This document shows positions 54,908 to 63,866 of a DNA stretch of 64,000 bases, one piece after another. The DNA lies in contig DUOH01000044.1 of assembly GCA_012838955.1 (NCBI GenBank), positions 1 through 64,000 of the forward strand. The letters are read 5' to 3'. Position 1 is the first letter of the stretch. Each line of letters starts with the position of its first letter. The position numbers and the translations under genes are program-made. Source of the DNA: Bacillota bacterium. GTDB taxonomy: Bacteria; Bacillota; UBA4882; UBA10575. The notes below the pieces were generated by a model. It was not told where the DNA came from and did no database searches. It saw only the letters and a list, made by a program, of their open reading frames with translations.

Positions 54908-55453
54908 TTATTTCAAGGCTACTCTATCAAGTGCTTCTCCGGTATCAATATTCAAAAGGGAGATTCGATCCTCTTCAATCAGCGCAATGGTGGGGGTTTT
55001 CTCTTCATTCTTCGGCAGAGACGGACTACCCGGATTCAGGTGGATCAGACCGTCTGCTTTGTATATTCCCGGTAAATGGGTATGTCCGGAGATGAGCAGG
55101 TTATATCCGCTTTCCGCTTTGACTGGTGGGTTTGCTCCGTGTCCGTGCAGTGCCAGGATCCGTAGCTTACCAAGGAAAAGATGGGCATAGGGCGACTCCA
55201 ACGGATATTCCAGCACCATCTGGTCAACCTCTGTATCGCAATTTCCTTTTATTATTATTAAGGGCGTTGCTAAGGAGTTCAATTCTTTGGCCAGTTCAGC
55301 CGGGTCATATCCCGTTGGTAGCGGGTTGCGTGGTCCATGATATAAGACATCTCCGCAGTGGAGAATCAGGTCCGTGTCTTTGAGATACTTTTCATACGCT
55401 GTTTTCCAGGCGGCTAATGACCCATGGGTATCACTAATTACACCGATTTTCAT
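54908..55453 (-). CDS. yfcE: YfcE/MJ0936-type metallophosphoesterase
   Basis: A 181-residue phosphodiesterase. The metal ligands are seen in 'GVISDTHG' (Asp8, His10), 'HCGDV', 'GNCD', 'LHGHG' and 'SGHTHLPG', all in family order, and 'NPGSPSLPK' near the end. YfcE hydrolyses model phosphodiesters; the natural substrate is unknown. Length fits the family. Convergent with the TPR gene. Confidence 0.92.
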   Translation of the reverse strand: MKIGVISDTHGSLAAWKTAYEKYLKDTDLILHCGDVLYHGPRNPLPTGYDPAELAKELNSLATPLIIIKGNCDTEVDQMVLEYPLESPYAHLFLGKLRILALHGHGANPPVKAESGYNLLISGHTHLPGIYKADGLIHLNPGSPSLPKNEEKTPTIALIEEDRISLLNIDTGEALDRVALK

Positions 55454-55626
55454 TGCTTACTGATGCCCCTTTCTCTTTTTGCTTCGCTCATCTTTCCAAT
55501 CATCAAATCACCGTAAGTATCTTGGATTTTATCTGCATTATTCTATCATAGAAGCCATTAATGGAACAGAGCTTTTATCGAAGTTTATAGCAGTTTACGG
55601 GTTGGTCTTCTCTATTTCCCAAATTT

Positions 55627-55660
55627 AAGAAGCTGTCCTGGGATCGGACAGCTTCTTTTT
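55627..55660. terminator. Hairpin terminator between yfcE and the M48 protease gene
   Basis: A perfect 12-bp stem AAGAAGCTGTCC/GGACAGCTTCTT with a 7-base loop; T5 on the plus strand. It ends the M48 gene on the minus strand. Confidence 0.65.
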
Positions 55661-55683
55661 CCTTATGCAGTATAGACTATGAA

Positions 55684-57108
55684 CTATGATGCCAGCAAAG
55701 ACTGTAGCTCTTTATAGGCTTGATCATATTTATCTAAGTGTTCTCTGCGTTGTTCCGGGCTGGGGTGGGTAGCGAACAGCTTCTCGATGAAGTAGATCTT
55801 TCGTTCCCGCATGTCAAGGAATTTACCTAATAATACTCGGTAAACTTGGTAATCCATTCCGATCCTCTTCAGGTGGGTAAAGGCAACTTCATCCGCTTCC
55901 TTCTCTTGTTCTCTGGAGTAACCTTGATTGATAATTGCGGCCATGACCGAAGCAAATAATGCGGCAGCATCAGCTTTTGAATCATCACTTTGTTGTGAGC
56001 CGATAATGAGGATACTGGTAAAAATGGATAACCCTAAGGCTCTTTTATAACGAATAACTGCATGTTTCTTTTCCAAATGTCCGATCTCATGAGCTAAAAC
56101 AAATGCCAATTCATCATCGGATTCAATGATCTTTAGCAACCCTTTGGTCACATAGATATAACCGTTGGGTGCGGCAAAAGCGTTGACTTCGTCGGTATCC
56201 AGAAGACGAAATTTATACTCGAAATTCTTTCGTCCCGTATTGGCAATAATCGGAGCGGCAACTTTTTCAATTCGGTTAAGGACTTCTGGATCATGACTCA
56301 AGCGGTAATTATACTCAAGCATGCCACAGGCTTCAATACCCAAGGTTTCTTCAATGTTTCTGTCATAATAGTAGAAGCTGCTATATGGAGGAAAACAAAC
56401 GGGACAGGGTTTATAGGCGGACTCTTCCGCTTCAATTCTGGTGGTAAAATCCACTTGTATTTCTATCTTTGGAAGATGGTGGCAGTCTTTCAGGTGATAC
56501 ATATAGCTTTCCTTGTTTCCGATTACTTCAACATTTGCCGTTCTGGTTTGTCCGATGTTCGGGTCTTCTTCCTTGAGGTCCAAATAGTTATTTATAAGTA
56601 AGGTCACGGCGTGATCAAATGCTTCTGTGCGTCTCTTTTCGCTGAAGCCTTCACCGGTGAAGAAATGAGTCGTCCCTTCGATACAATCATAAACCTTGAG
56701 GCCTAACAAGACTTCATAACTTTTTTTTGCTCCTTCTTTCTTAACTTCATTATATCCATTGATTTCTAAGACAGCCAGAAAGGGGAGGCCGGTTAGTTCG
56801 CCGATTCTGGTCAGATCATTATTCGTGCAAAGATTCTGAGTTTCATAATATAGGCCTAGTCCTTTTTTTTCTAAACACTTTTTTGTTTCGGCATAATCCA
56901 AGACTTTTATCACTCTTTTCTTGCTCAGTTTTTCAACAAAAGACGCTTCAATTTGCGTGGTCAGATTTGTGCCGGCGAGCTTTTCAACTCCACTATAATT
57001 ATTCACTGATATGAGGGCAATTCTGGGTTGGTCAGTTGCTTTTACTTCTCCAACAGGAAGCAATATGCAAACGATTAGTGATAAGGCTAATAAGGATTTT
57101 TTTATCAT
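55684..57108 (-). CDS. M48-family metalloprotease with CsgG-like and Ada-like domains
   Basis: A 474-residue exported protein; ATG follows GGAGGAGAAAA. Order: signal peptide (1-24); a CsgG/curli-type domain ('RIALISVNNYSGVEKLAG', 'ELTGLPFLAVLEINGYNE', up to about 190); a short Cys module ('YHLKDCHHLP' and 'YKPCPVCFPP', about 205-245) like the Ada-type metal-binding module often found beside thermonucleases; then an M48 peptidase with 'HEIGHLEKKH' (about 341) and third ligand Glu in 'QEKEADEVAF'. It is probably a zinc protease of the envelope. I do not know this domain combination. Single-gene unit. Confidence 0.82.
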   Translation of the reverse strand: MIKKSLLALSLIVCILLPVGEVKATDQPRIALISVNNYSGVEKLAGTNLTTQIEASFVEKLSKKRVIKVLDYAETKKCLEKKGLGLYYETQNLCTNNDLTRIGELTGLPFLAVLEINGYNEVKKEGAKKSYEVLLGLKVYDCIEGTTHFFTGEGFSEKRRTEAFDHAVTLLINNYLDLKEEDPNIGQTRTANVEVIGNKESYMYHLKDCHHLPKIEIQVDFTTRIEAEESAYKPCPVCFPPYSSFYYYDRNIEETLGIEACGMLEYNYRLSHDPEVLNRIEKVAAPIIANTGRKNFEYKFRLLDTDEVNAFAAPNGYIYVTKGLLKIIESDDELAFVLAHEIGHLEKKHAVIRYKRALGLSIFTSILIIGSQQSDDSKADAAALFASVMAAIINQGYSREQEKEADEVAFTHLKRIGMDYQVYRVLLGKFLDMRERKIYFIEKLFATHPSPEQRREHLDKYDQAYKELQSLLAS

Positions 57109-57335
57109 TTTTCTCCTCCAGACTATGGTAAATTTGACACTTCTACCATTATTATCGGCGAAGGTATAGTGGTTCTAAAGAAAAAATTTATTCTATATTT
57201 AACAATTTCCCAAAAATCGAAAATAACTGGGTCAACAAGGTTCAATCCCTTCAGGGGAGCCATCTTTCAGCAGGGAATTTTTTAAAATTAGCGAATTTTA
57301 TTAATGAAATCTGGGGGAAATGGGGGTAACTTGCT

Positions 57336-59602
57336 TTGGAAGACAATAAATCCATTGTGACTGAAACAATAGGGAAGAAAAGCCGTGGCCGACTCGGAGT
57401 ATGGTTGACGTTAGGCGCGCTACTGCTAGTTCTCTTAAGCGTTTCCTTCATCAGTTTCTCACGGGAAAGTTAAGATTAGTAGGGATCAGACCTTCCGGTG
57501 AAATCAATCTCCGTACCAATCTAACTTTTGTCTTCTCCGAAGATATTGTCGGCCCGGACGAAGTAGGCCGGACCATTGATGAAGAGTTGATCAGATTTTC
57601 ACCCCCGATTTCCGGAAAATTTCGCTGGGTGACCCGGCGGGAATTACGTTTTTTACCTGAGACTCCTTTCTTACCCTCCACCAAGTATCAGGCGGAGGTC
57701 AGTGCCGGTCTTACCAATGCCCATCATTACATATTAGGAAATAGAAGAGTGGAATTCACCACCACTCGTTTTCAGGTGGTAAGCACGGACATTGCTTTTT
57801 ATAGCGCACCGGAAGACAAAGGTTTAATTTTACAGGCTCGGATCAGATTTAATCATCCTGTCTCTCCCAATGAGCTTGAAAAAGCGCTTAAGCTGCGCTT
57901 GGCCGGCTCGAAAGAGGATCTGTCTTATACGATAGATTCAAAAGAAAACAGCCCGTATATTACGGTGAATAGTGAACCAATTCTGCAAACAGAGGAGGAG
58001 CAAAGGATCTTTTTGCTGATCCCGCGGGGGTTCCAATGCGTCCACGGTGAGTTGGGCTTAGCCGAAGAGTATAAATACGAAGCGCTCCTGGGCGCTAAAA
58101 AGCCGTTGCGTATCATCAGTTCGACATTAAAAGGGGAAGGCGTCAAATATTGGATTGCCGTACAGTGTTCTGGAGAAGCCGATCCGGAGACTGTGGCCGG
58201 TTTCATTGACTTACAGCCGGATCTTGATTTTCATGTAGAAGTTGAGCAGGATTTTATCTTAATCAAAAGTGATGGATTTAAGCCTGGGGCCAAGTATAAC
58301 CTGGGAATTAGCGCCGGATTGCCGGCGGTGAACGGTTTGCCGTTGGCCAAGGATTATTCCGCCGTGCTCACCCTGGAAGACCTGGAACCGGGTTTGGGCT
58401 TCAACTCTACCGGGCGTTACCTTAATAGTAAAGGCTATCTGAATTTGGGCTTGGAAACAGTCAATGTGGATCGGGTTGATTTGGAAATCAGCAGGATTTA
58501 CGCGAACAACTTGGTTACGTTCTTAAACCAGTTGGACTATTACGCCCAAGACTATCTTTACGATAATCAAATCCCAAATCTGGGCAAGGTCATCAGTTCT
58601 GAGACGATTGAGATTAACGGGTCCAAAAATCAGGTGGTAACTACCCCCATTCATCTTGGTCAATTCCTGGAGAAGGGAGCAGAAGGCCTTTTTCAGGTGG
58701 CAGCATATAATCATGACCGTAGATGGATTAATGAACGAAAATATGTAGTCGTCACTGATCTGGGGATTGTAGGAAAGATGGGAGAAGACAGTCTCCTGGT
58801 CTGGGTGAACTCTCTGGAAACCCTCAAGCCGAAAGAACGGGTAAGAGTCAGTCTGCTTAGTAGAAATAATCAGATTTTGGCTACTGCGGTTACGGATGCG
58901 CGAGGTGTGGCTAGGTTGACCGGGTTAAAAGAGATAAAGCGCGACTTTGAACCCTTAATTATCTTGGCGGAAGCGGAAGAAGACTTCTCCTTTGTGCACT
59001 TGAGGAATAACCTCATCTCCACCACTGACTTCGAGGTACAGGGCCGCGTTAACCTGAAGGAAGGATATGAGGCCTTTACCTATCTGGACCGGGACATCTT
59101 CCGCCCAGGGGATGAAGGCAATCTAGTGGCGGTGATTAGGGGGCCGGGCGCTGCCCTACCGCCGGAGTTCCCAGTGAAACTGGAGATCAGACAGCCGGAC
59201 GGCCAGATCTTTCGGGAATTGGTCGGTAATACCTATGACCGGGGGGCCTGCGAATTCAAACTGGAGTTCCCTGAATATGCGCAAACCGGTAGATACACCG
59301 GGAGGATCTTGGTTGGTGGAGATGTTATCGGTAGTGTTTCTTTTCAAGTGGAGGAGTTTATGCCCGACCGGATTAAGGTGACCGCCACTACCGACCGGGA
59401 TGTCTATAAGACCGGTGAGTCCTGCCGGATCCAAGTGGAAGGGGTTAACCTTTTCGGACCGCCGGCCGTAGGCAGGAGAGCGAAAGTAAGTATCCGTTTG
59501 GAATCGGCCGATTTTATCGTTCCCGCCTACCGTATTCTCCGACGCGATTACGCCCGGACCTTTATCCGAAAGAAGCCAAGCAGGCCAGGGATAAAGTGTT
59601 GA
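57336..59602 (+). pseudogene. Bacterial alpha-2-macroglobulin (YfhM-like), frameshifted and 3' truncated
   Basis: A TTG start at 57336 behind GGGGGT gives a proper signal anchor ('RLGVWLTLGALLLVLLSVSF') that stops at TAA 57471. One base added to AAA (57466-57468) would join it to the main frame, 'KLRLVGIRPSGEINLRTNLT' onward. The main frame continues through MG domains ('TYLDRDIFRPGDEGNLVAVI', 'FEVQGRVNLKEG') to about 59505. Family members run to about 1600-1900 residues; the C-terminal half with the thioester CxEQ is missing. After about 59505 the frame reads into foreign codons and ends at TGA 59602, where pbpC sequence in another frame takes over. Confidence 0.85.
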
Positions 59603-61251
59603 CCCGCCTTTATGAGCATAAACAGATCAGTCTTCGGGAATACCAAGAGGCGCTAGCGGAGGAAGTGCCTGCCAACCGCAGGGTTTGGCCTTTTCTTGCG
59701 CCCCATTTTTGCCTGGAAATAAAGAAACGGTATTCTCAGGAATCGCAGGTGATAACCACGATTGATCTGGATCTGCAGGTATTGATCGAAGCATTGGTCG
59801 CTGCTGAGATTGAAAAGTTGGAAAGTAAGGGGATTACCAATGCCGCTGTGATCGTCATCGATAATCACCGCCATGAGCTGTTGGCTGCCGTCGGATCTGC
59901 GGACTTCTTTAACGTGCGGCACCAAGGACAGGTCAACGGCTATTTGGCGCCCCGTTCTCCCGGTTCCACGCTGAAGCCATTCGTCTATGCCCTGGGGATG
60001 GAAAGGGGATTAATCACTCCCAAACACTATCTGGAGGATGTTCCCGTGCTCTATGGTGGCTATTCTCCGGAGAATTATGACCGCGCCTACTCCGGTTTGG
60101 TCTCGGCGGAGGGGGCTTTACAACGTTCTCTGAATGTGCCAGCCGTCAATCTCCTGGCGGATCTGGGAGGGGAAGCTCTCCATGAATTATTGCGGAAAGC
60201 CGGATTCACCACAATCACACCAGTGAACCATTACGGACTGTCCATGGTCTTAGGCGGGTGCGAAGTGAACCTCTTGGAATTAACGGCTTTATATTCTTCT
60301 CTGGCCTGCGGCGGCCGGTATTACTCGCCCAAAACCCGGATGGTTCCGGGGACTGCCCCTCCCAAGACTTTGTTCTCACCGGGGGTGGCTTATGTCATTA
60401 CCCAGATCTTAACTGAAGTGTTGCGGCCAGACTTACCGGCGTGCTGGGAGTTTTCTTCTCTGCCGAAGGTGGCTTGGAAGACCGGTACTTCTTACGGGCA
60501 TAAGGACGCCTGGAGTATCGGGTACAATCCACGGTATACTGTAGGCGTCTGGGTCGGTAATTTTTCCGGAGCCGGTCGGCCCGAACTAATCGGGGCGGAA
60601 ACCGCCGCGCCGTTGCTTTTTGACATCTTCAACAAACTCAACCAGCACAGCGCCGTGCAATGGTTCAAACAACCATCCACTGTAAAGCAGAGAGAGGTCT
60701 GCGCCCTGAGCGGACAAAAACCGGGCCCGCATTGTCCAACCCTGGTGACTGACTATTATTTGGCCGATTGTTCCCCGGATACGGAGTGCGCCTTTCACCA
60801 AACCTATCTGGTGGATCCAGAAACCGGATACCGGTTGCCTCCTCATTACTATTCTTCCTCCAAAGCGCTGACGGAGATGGTATATGTTCAGTACCCGCCC
60901 AGGATCGCCTCTTGGTTGGAGAAGAACGGACGACCCATCGACAAACTCCCTCCTTTACTCCGGGATTGGCAGAGATTACGGCCTGGCAGGGTTCCGGTTA
61001 TTCACTCTCCTTCTCCTGATTACGTCTATCAATTGCGCCCGGGCGCGCCCCGGGAGTATCAAAAGATTTGTCTAGAGGCGGCCGCTGGTAATGACGTTCA
61101 TAAGCTTTATTGGTTCATTGATGGAGAGTTTTTGGGGAGCGCCGCGCCGGGAGAACGGTTATTCTATCTGCCGGAACCAGGCGTTCACCGGGTAGTCTGC
61201 CAGGACGACCAGGGTAGAAGCGCTGAGGTGAAGATGGTGATTAGTGAGTGA
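59530..61251 (+). pseudogene. pbpC: Penicillin-binding protein 1C, transglycosylase half lost
   Basis: From about 59530 the sequence reads as PBP1C ('SPTRLRPDLYPKEAKQAR', 'VLTRLYEHKQISLREYQEAL'). The transpeptidase domain is whole: Ser-x-x-Lys 'PRSPGSTLKPF', SxN 'QRSLNVPAV', and KTG 'AWKTGTSYG', followed by the PBP1C-specific C-terminal domain (BiPBP_C). A GTG at 59596 could start a 551-residue product. The membrane anchor and the GT51 glycosyltransferase domain (about 280 residues) are absent. yfhM-pbpC is a known gene pair, so a deletion of about 4 kb appears to have removed the end of one and the start of the other. Confidence 0.85.
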
Positions 61252-61310
61252 GCATTCGCCTGCGCACGCTTAGGCATTTTACGCCCTATGGTTTGCTTGG
61301 GAAATAACTG

Positions 61311-61409
61311 AAAAGGCTGTTCCATAGGATGATTTGCCTTCCTCTTCAGCAAAGGTGTTTTCTCCTTACTGCCTGAGAAGGTAGTGCTCACCTAATGGAA
61401 CAGCCTTTT
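61311..61409. repeat. 99-base inverted-repeat element folding as a three-way junction
   Basis: A perfect 15-bp outer stem AAAAGGCTGTTCCAT/ATGGAACAGCCTTTT. Inside are two smaller hairpins: TTTGC-11-GCAAA (61333-61353) and TTCTC-10-GAGAA (61360-61379). It sits between the convergent pbpC remnant and the esterase remnant and could be a bidirectional terminator with an unusually long, structured loop. No target-site duplication is visible. Confidence 0.65.
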
Positions 61410-61464
61410 CTCATAGAAAGTAGCTATGGTTGATTACAGTTGTAGGAAGAACTCAAATACCCGG

Positions 61465-61620
61465 TCATCGAATCCGGGTAGCTGGAACTAACTCCACCTC
61501 CGGATCGACCCGGCGCATTTCCGCTAGAGCCCGTTCCCAGTAGTCGTCGAAATCCGCGGGACGGGTGTTCCTTCCTTGATAATTCTTTAGTTCCGCCAAA
61601 GGCAGTTCAAATACGGGCAT
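61465..61620 (-). pseudogene. Acetylxylan esterase (AXE1 family) 5' fragment
   Basis: Minus strand ATG 61620 follows AAGGAGGGTGACACC and encodes 51 residues with a clear AXE1 N-terminus ('MPVFELPLAELKNYQGRN', 'PADFDDYWERALAEMRRVD', 'EVELVP'), then stops at TGA 61465. The family is about 320 residues, so five-sixths, including the catalytic Ser, is missing. The good ribosome binding site shows it was a working gene before the loss. Confidence 0.8.
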
Positions 61621-61797
61621 GGTGTCACCCTCCTTATGAATAGAATATTAGGTGACTGTAAAATATTACTGCTCAACCCATCATGTGTGTGCCAGTTGTT
61701 CAAGTATTCTGTAAACCGCAACCATCTCCTGCTGATTAGGAGGCAGTTGTATGAGTCAAATTTAATTTAATTGATAAACATATAAGCATAAATAAGC

Positions 61798-61834
61798 AAA
61801 AAAAGCGGGACTGCCAGAGAAGAGTCGCGCTTTT
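61798..61834 (-). terminator. Terminator of the small minus-strand genes
   Basis: AAAAGCGgGACT pairs with AGTCgCGCTTTT (11 of 12), with T7 on the minus strand. It lies 84 bases after the stop of the frame at 61918-62121. Confidence 0.7.
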
Positions 61835-61917
61835 GAGAACAAAGGATGCGGAGGCGCTATTTACTTTTGTTTCATAGTTTTCTGAAAAAACAATGCGGTT
61901 CTTGAAAACAACCCGAA

Positions 61918-62121
61918 TCAGGAGTGGAGTCCAGATCATAGATTATGGAACTAAGCGAAGAGACGTCAGAATTACTTCTTCTGCTGCAATTCCTTGGCTA
62001 GTCTCTTAATCTTCTGTAGTGGTTGAGATTTAGTAGGCTGATTCAGACTGGATTTTTTCCCGCTATAATTTTTTATGATACCAAGAGTCAAAATGCCATC
62101 ACCCCTCTTGGTGAATAGCAT
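61918..62121 (-). CDS. Small hypothetical protein, Lys/Ser-rich
   Basis: ATG 62121 follows AAGGAAGGA directly; 67 residues. The chain has a mixed first part ('RGDGILTLGIIKNYSGKK'), a Lys/Gln-rich helix ('PLQKIKRLAKELQQ') and a Ser/Asp-rich tail. I do not recognise it. It begins 17 bases after the stop of the gene at 62139 and shares its promoter and terminator, which supports transcription but not translation. Confidence 0.4.
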
Positions 62122-62138
62122 TCCTTCCTTTTTTAATT

Positions 62139-62360
62139 TTATTCCATAAAATGAGGGATGGCTTCAGTGCCTTTCTTTCTTTTTTTTTGCCGTTCCGGTT
62201 CTGCGCTTGGTTTAATCCTCACTTCACTCGCGGCGCACGCTTCTTTAGAAAAGCTCAATTCTTTGGCTAATTCACCCGCGGTTTCCTTGGTTTTTTTAAT
62301 GTAAGCCGGAACTTTCGGACTGCGAAAATCAATGGTTTGTCCCTTTTTTATTGTAATCAC
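62139..62360 (-). CDS. Small hypothetical protein
   Basis: Start chosen at GTG 62360, ten bases after AAGGA; a GTG three codons upstream (62369) is too close to that site. 73 residues: a beta-like start ('VITIKKGQTIDFRSPKVPAY'), a helical middle and a Lys/Arg tail. No membrane segment, no known motif. It has a strong promoter about 55 bases upstream and shares a transcript with the gene at 61918. I do not recognise the family. Confidence 0.5.
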   Translation of the reverse strand: MITIKKGQTIDFRSPKVPAYIKKTKETAGELAKELSFSKEACAASEVRIKPSAEPERQKKRKKGTEAIPHFME

Positions 62361-62424
62361 ATTGCTCACATCCTTTGGTCTCGTAAACGCGTGTAGCGCT
62401 CACGCATAATACCTCTTTGTCTAT

Positions 62425-62453
62425 ATTATATAATTTTCGTGACAAATTTACAA
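62425..62453 (-). promoter_or_regulatory. Promoter of the small-gene unit
   Basis: On the minus strand TTGTAA (62453-62448), 17-base spacer, perfect TATAAT (62430-62425). One of the best promoters in the window. Confidence 0.7.
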
Positions 62454-62539
62454 ATTCCTGAAACCTTCTGTAGATTAACGGAAATTTAACCATAATTTTA
62501 CACAAAAAATATAAGCCCGGGGAAATAGAGAAATTAAAA

Positions 62540-63367
62540 TTATCTGGCACGTATCGCCCAATGTACGGCTGTGGCAATGGAAACAAAGAGAGAACCCGCT
62601 GAACAGATCTCCGCATCGGAGATTTGATAGTTTTCTCCGCTGGTATCAATGACAATAGCAGTACCCAGGTCCTTCAAGCCGGGAATGAGGCCAATCCCGA
62701 TGGTGTGTCGTTCGATGGTGGTCAGGGCCCGGTTTTCCAAAGCTAAAGGCCTAATATATGCGGTTAATTCTTCTCCTAAGGTTTGGAAGCCTCTTTCGTG
62801 TAAAGGAACGACATAGATCTTCACTGCCGGATGATTGGCATAGGATTTGACCAGGATATCCTTGACTATGGCACGAATCAGATCCGCCTGATTTCCAGCG
62901 TGGATGATGCTTTCTTCGAAAGGCTTCAATAAAAAGTCAAAGATATTCCGGTTCAGTTCCACAATCAAGTCCATTTGCCGGTCGGCTTTATCGGCATTAT
63001 CCTCGATTTCCTTGGCTTTTCGTGCGTACTCGCTGTACACCTCCACACCGAGAAGCTTGGCGCCATACTTGGCGATCCGCTCCGGGTTGATGATTCCGGT
63101 GGCGATGGCGACCAGCCAATAAAAGATTAAGAATTTGACCAGAACGTTAAAGAAGAAGATTAATTGGGGATTTAGTAGGGAAAGAGGGCGTAATTGACCG
63201 GGATCAAATGGTTGAAAAAGTATTTCATAGGAACTGACGACAGAAAGGGTCAGGGTAACAAGGCAGATTACCAGAGTGATTAGTCTCACCTTATCGCGAA
63301 CATTATTTATGAGTAGGACTATGATTATTACTGCCAGGAGAATGGTTCCGACAACCAGGTAAATCAT
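62540..63367 (-). CDS. Membrane protein with a C-terminal GAF-like domain
   Basis: A 275-residue protein; ATG 63367 follows AAAGGGGTGATGAG. Three membrane segments (about 2-20, 27-46, 70-92), then a charged helical linker ('EDNADKADRQMDLIVELNRN') and a C-terminal alpha/beta domain with 'GFQTLGEELTAYIRPL', 'TIGIGLIPGLKDLGTAIVID' that looks like a cytoplasmic GAF or similar sensor. It lacks kinase or cyclase motifs. I infer a membrane-bound sensor but cannot name its output. Own promoter at 63414. Confidence 0.65.
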   Translation of the reverse strand: MIYLVVGTILLAVIIIVLLINNVRDKVRLITLVICLVTLTLSVVSSYEILFQPFDPGQLRPLSLLNPQLIFFFNVLVKFLIFYWLVAIATGIINPERIAKYGAKLLGVEVYSEYARKAKEIEDNADKADRQMDLIVELNRNIFDFLLKPFEESIIHAGNQADLIRAIVKDILVKSYANHPAVKIYVVPLHERGFQTLGEELTAYIRPLALENRALTTIERHTIGIGLIPGLKDLGTAIVIDTSGENYQISDAEICSAGSLFVSIATAVHWAIRAR

Positions 63368-63413
63368 CTCATCACCCCTTTTTTTAGCCTCAGGAATTTT
63401 ACATTATATAAAA

Positions 63414-63443
63414 ATTATACCATAAAAAGGTAACAATTGTCAT
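63414..63443 (-). promoter_or_regulatory. Extended -10 promoter of the GAF-like membrane protein
   Basis: On the minus strand ATGACA (63443-63438), 18-base spacer ending in TGG, then perfect TATAAT (63419-63414), i.e. an extended -10. Confidence 0.7.
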
Positions 63444-63480
63444 AATACGATCGGTGTGTAAAATAAATTTTCCCCCAAAT

Positions 63481-63594
63481 TCATCCACCCAGACCAGAAA
63501 CGATCCCCTCTTCTCTGGCATAGAGCGGAGCCCGGGTGAACAAGGAGACGCTGAGTATAATTCCGAATATGATTAAGATCAAAACCTTCCGCAA
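63481..63594 (-). CDS. Small membrane or secreted peptide, 37 residues
   Basis: TTG 63594 follows AAGGAGTG at ten bases. The product has a basic start (MRKV), a hydrophobic stretch ('LILIIFGIILSVSLF') and a possible signal-peptidase site before 'REEGIVSGLGG'. It looks like a signal peptide with a short mature tail, or a one-pass membrane peptide. It lies upstream of the GAF-like protein on the same strand. No known family. Confidence 0.4.
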   Translation of the reverse strand: MRKVLILIIFGIILSVSLFTRAPLYAREEGIVSGLGG

Positions 63595-63866
63595 GAAATG
63601 GTCACTCCTTCTTCAAGAGCATAATTAAGTAATTCCTCATGATCTTTAACATCTCACTATTTATATCAGTTTTTTTGACCGTGGTTGAACTTGATCTCTT
63701 TAGTTCCTTGATTTACGTCGCGGATCACAGTAAAATTATGTTTGTATAATAAAGAAAAATAAACTATTGTTTGGGGACGACCTTTTCCAGCATGTCCCGG
63801 TTTGCAAGTCTAAGTAAAGATTATAGGAAATAACATAGTAAGAAACGAGTAAACGAAGGTGACAAC
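63595..63866. other. Intergenic region before the last gene
   Basis: About 270 AT-rich bases with no further gene. It holds the plus-strand promoter at 63708 and a leader of about 120 bases. Confidence 0.4.
63708..63736 (+). promoter_or_regulatory. Promoter of the ComEC-like MBL gene
   Basis: TTGATT (63708-63713), 17-base spacer, TAAAAT (63731-63736): the same hexamers and spacing as the second 6S-like RNA promoter. A TATAAT also occurs at 63746 without a matching -35. Confidence 0.6.

Noticed and set aside
61311-61409. Glycine or Mg riboswitch on the minus strand
   Set aside because: Short look-alikes (CTCAGGCA, AGGTGAG) occur, but neither aptamer core can be laid out and no gene follows that it could control.
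61311-61409. Transposon-derived MITE
   Set aside because: No target-site duplication and no second copy in the window; a terminator role between convergent remnants is simpler.
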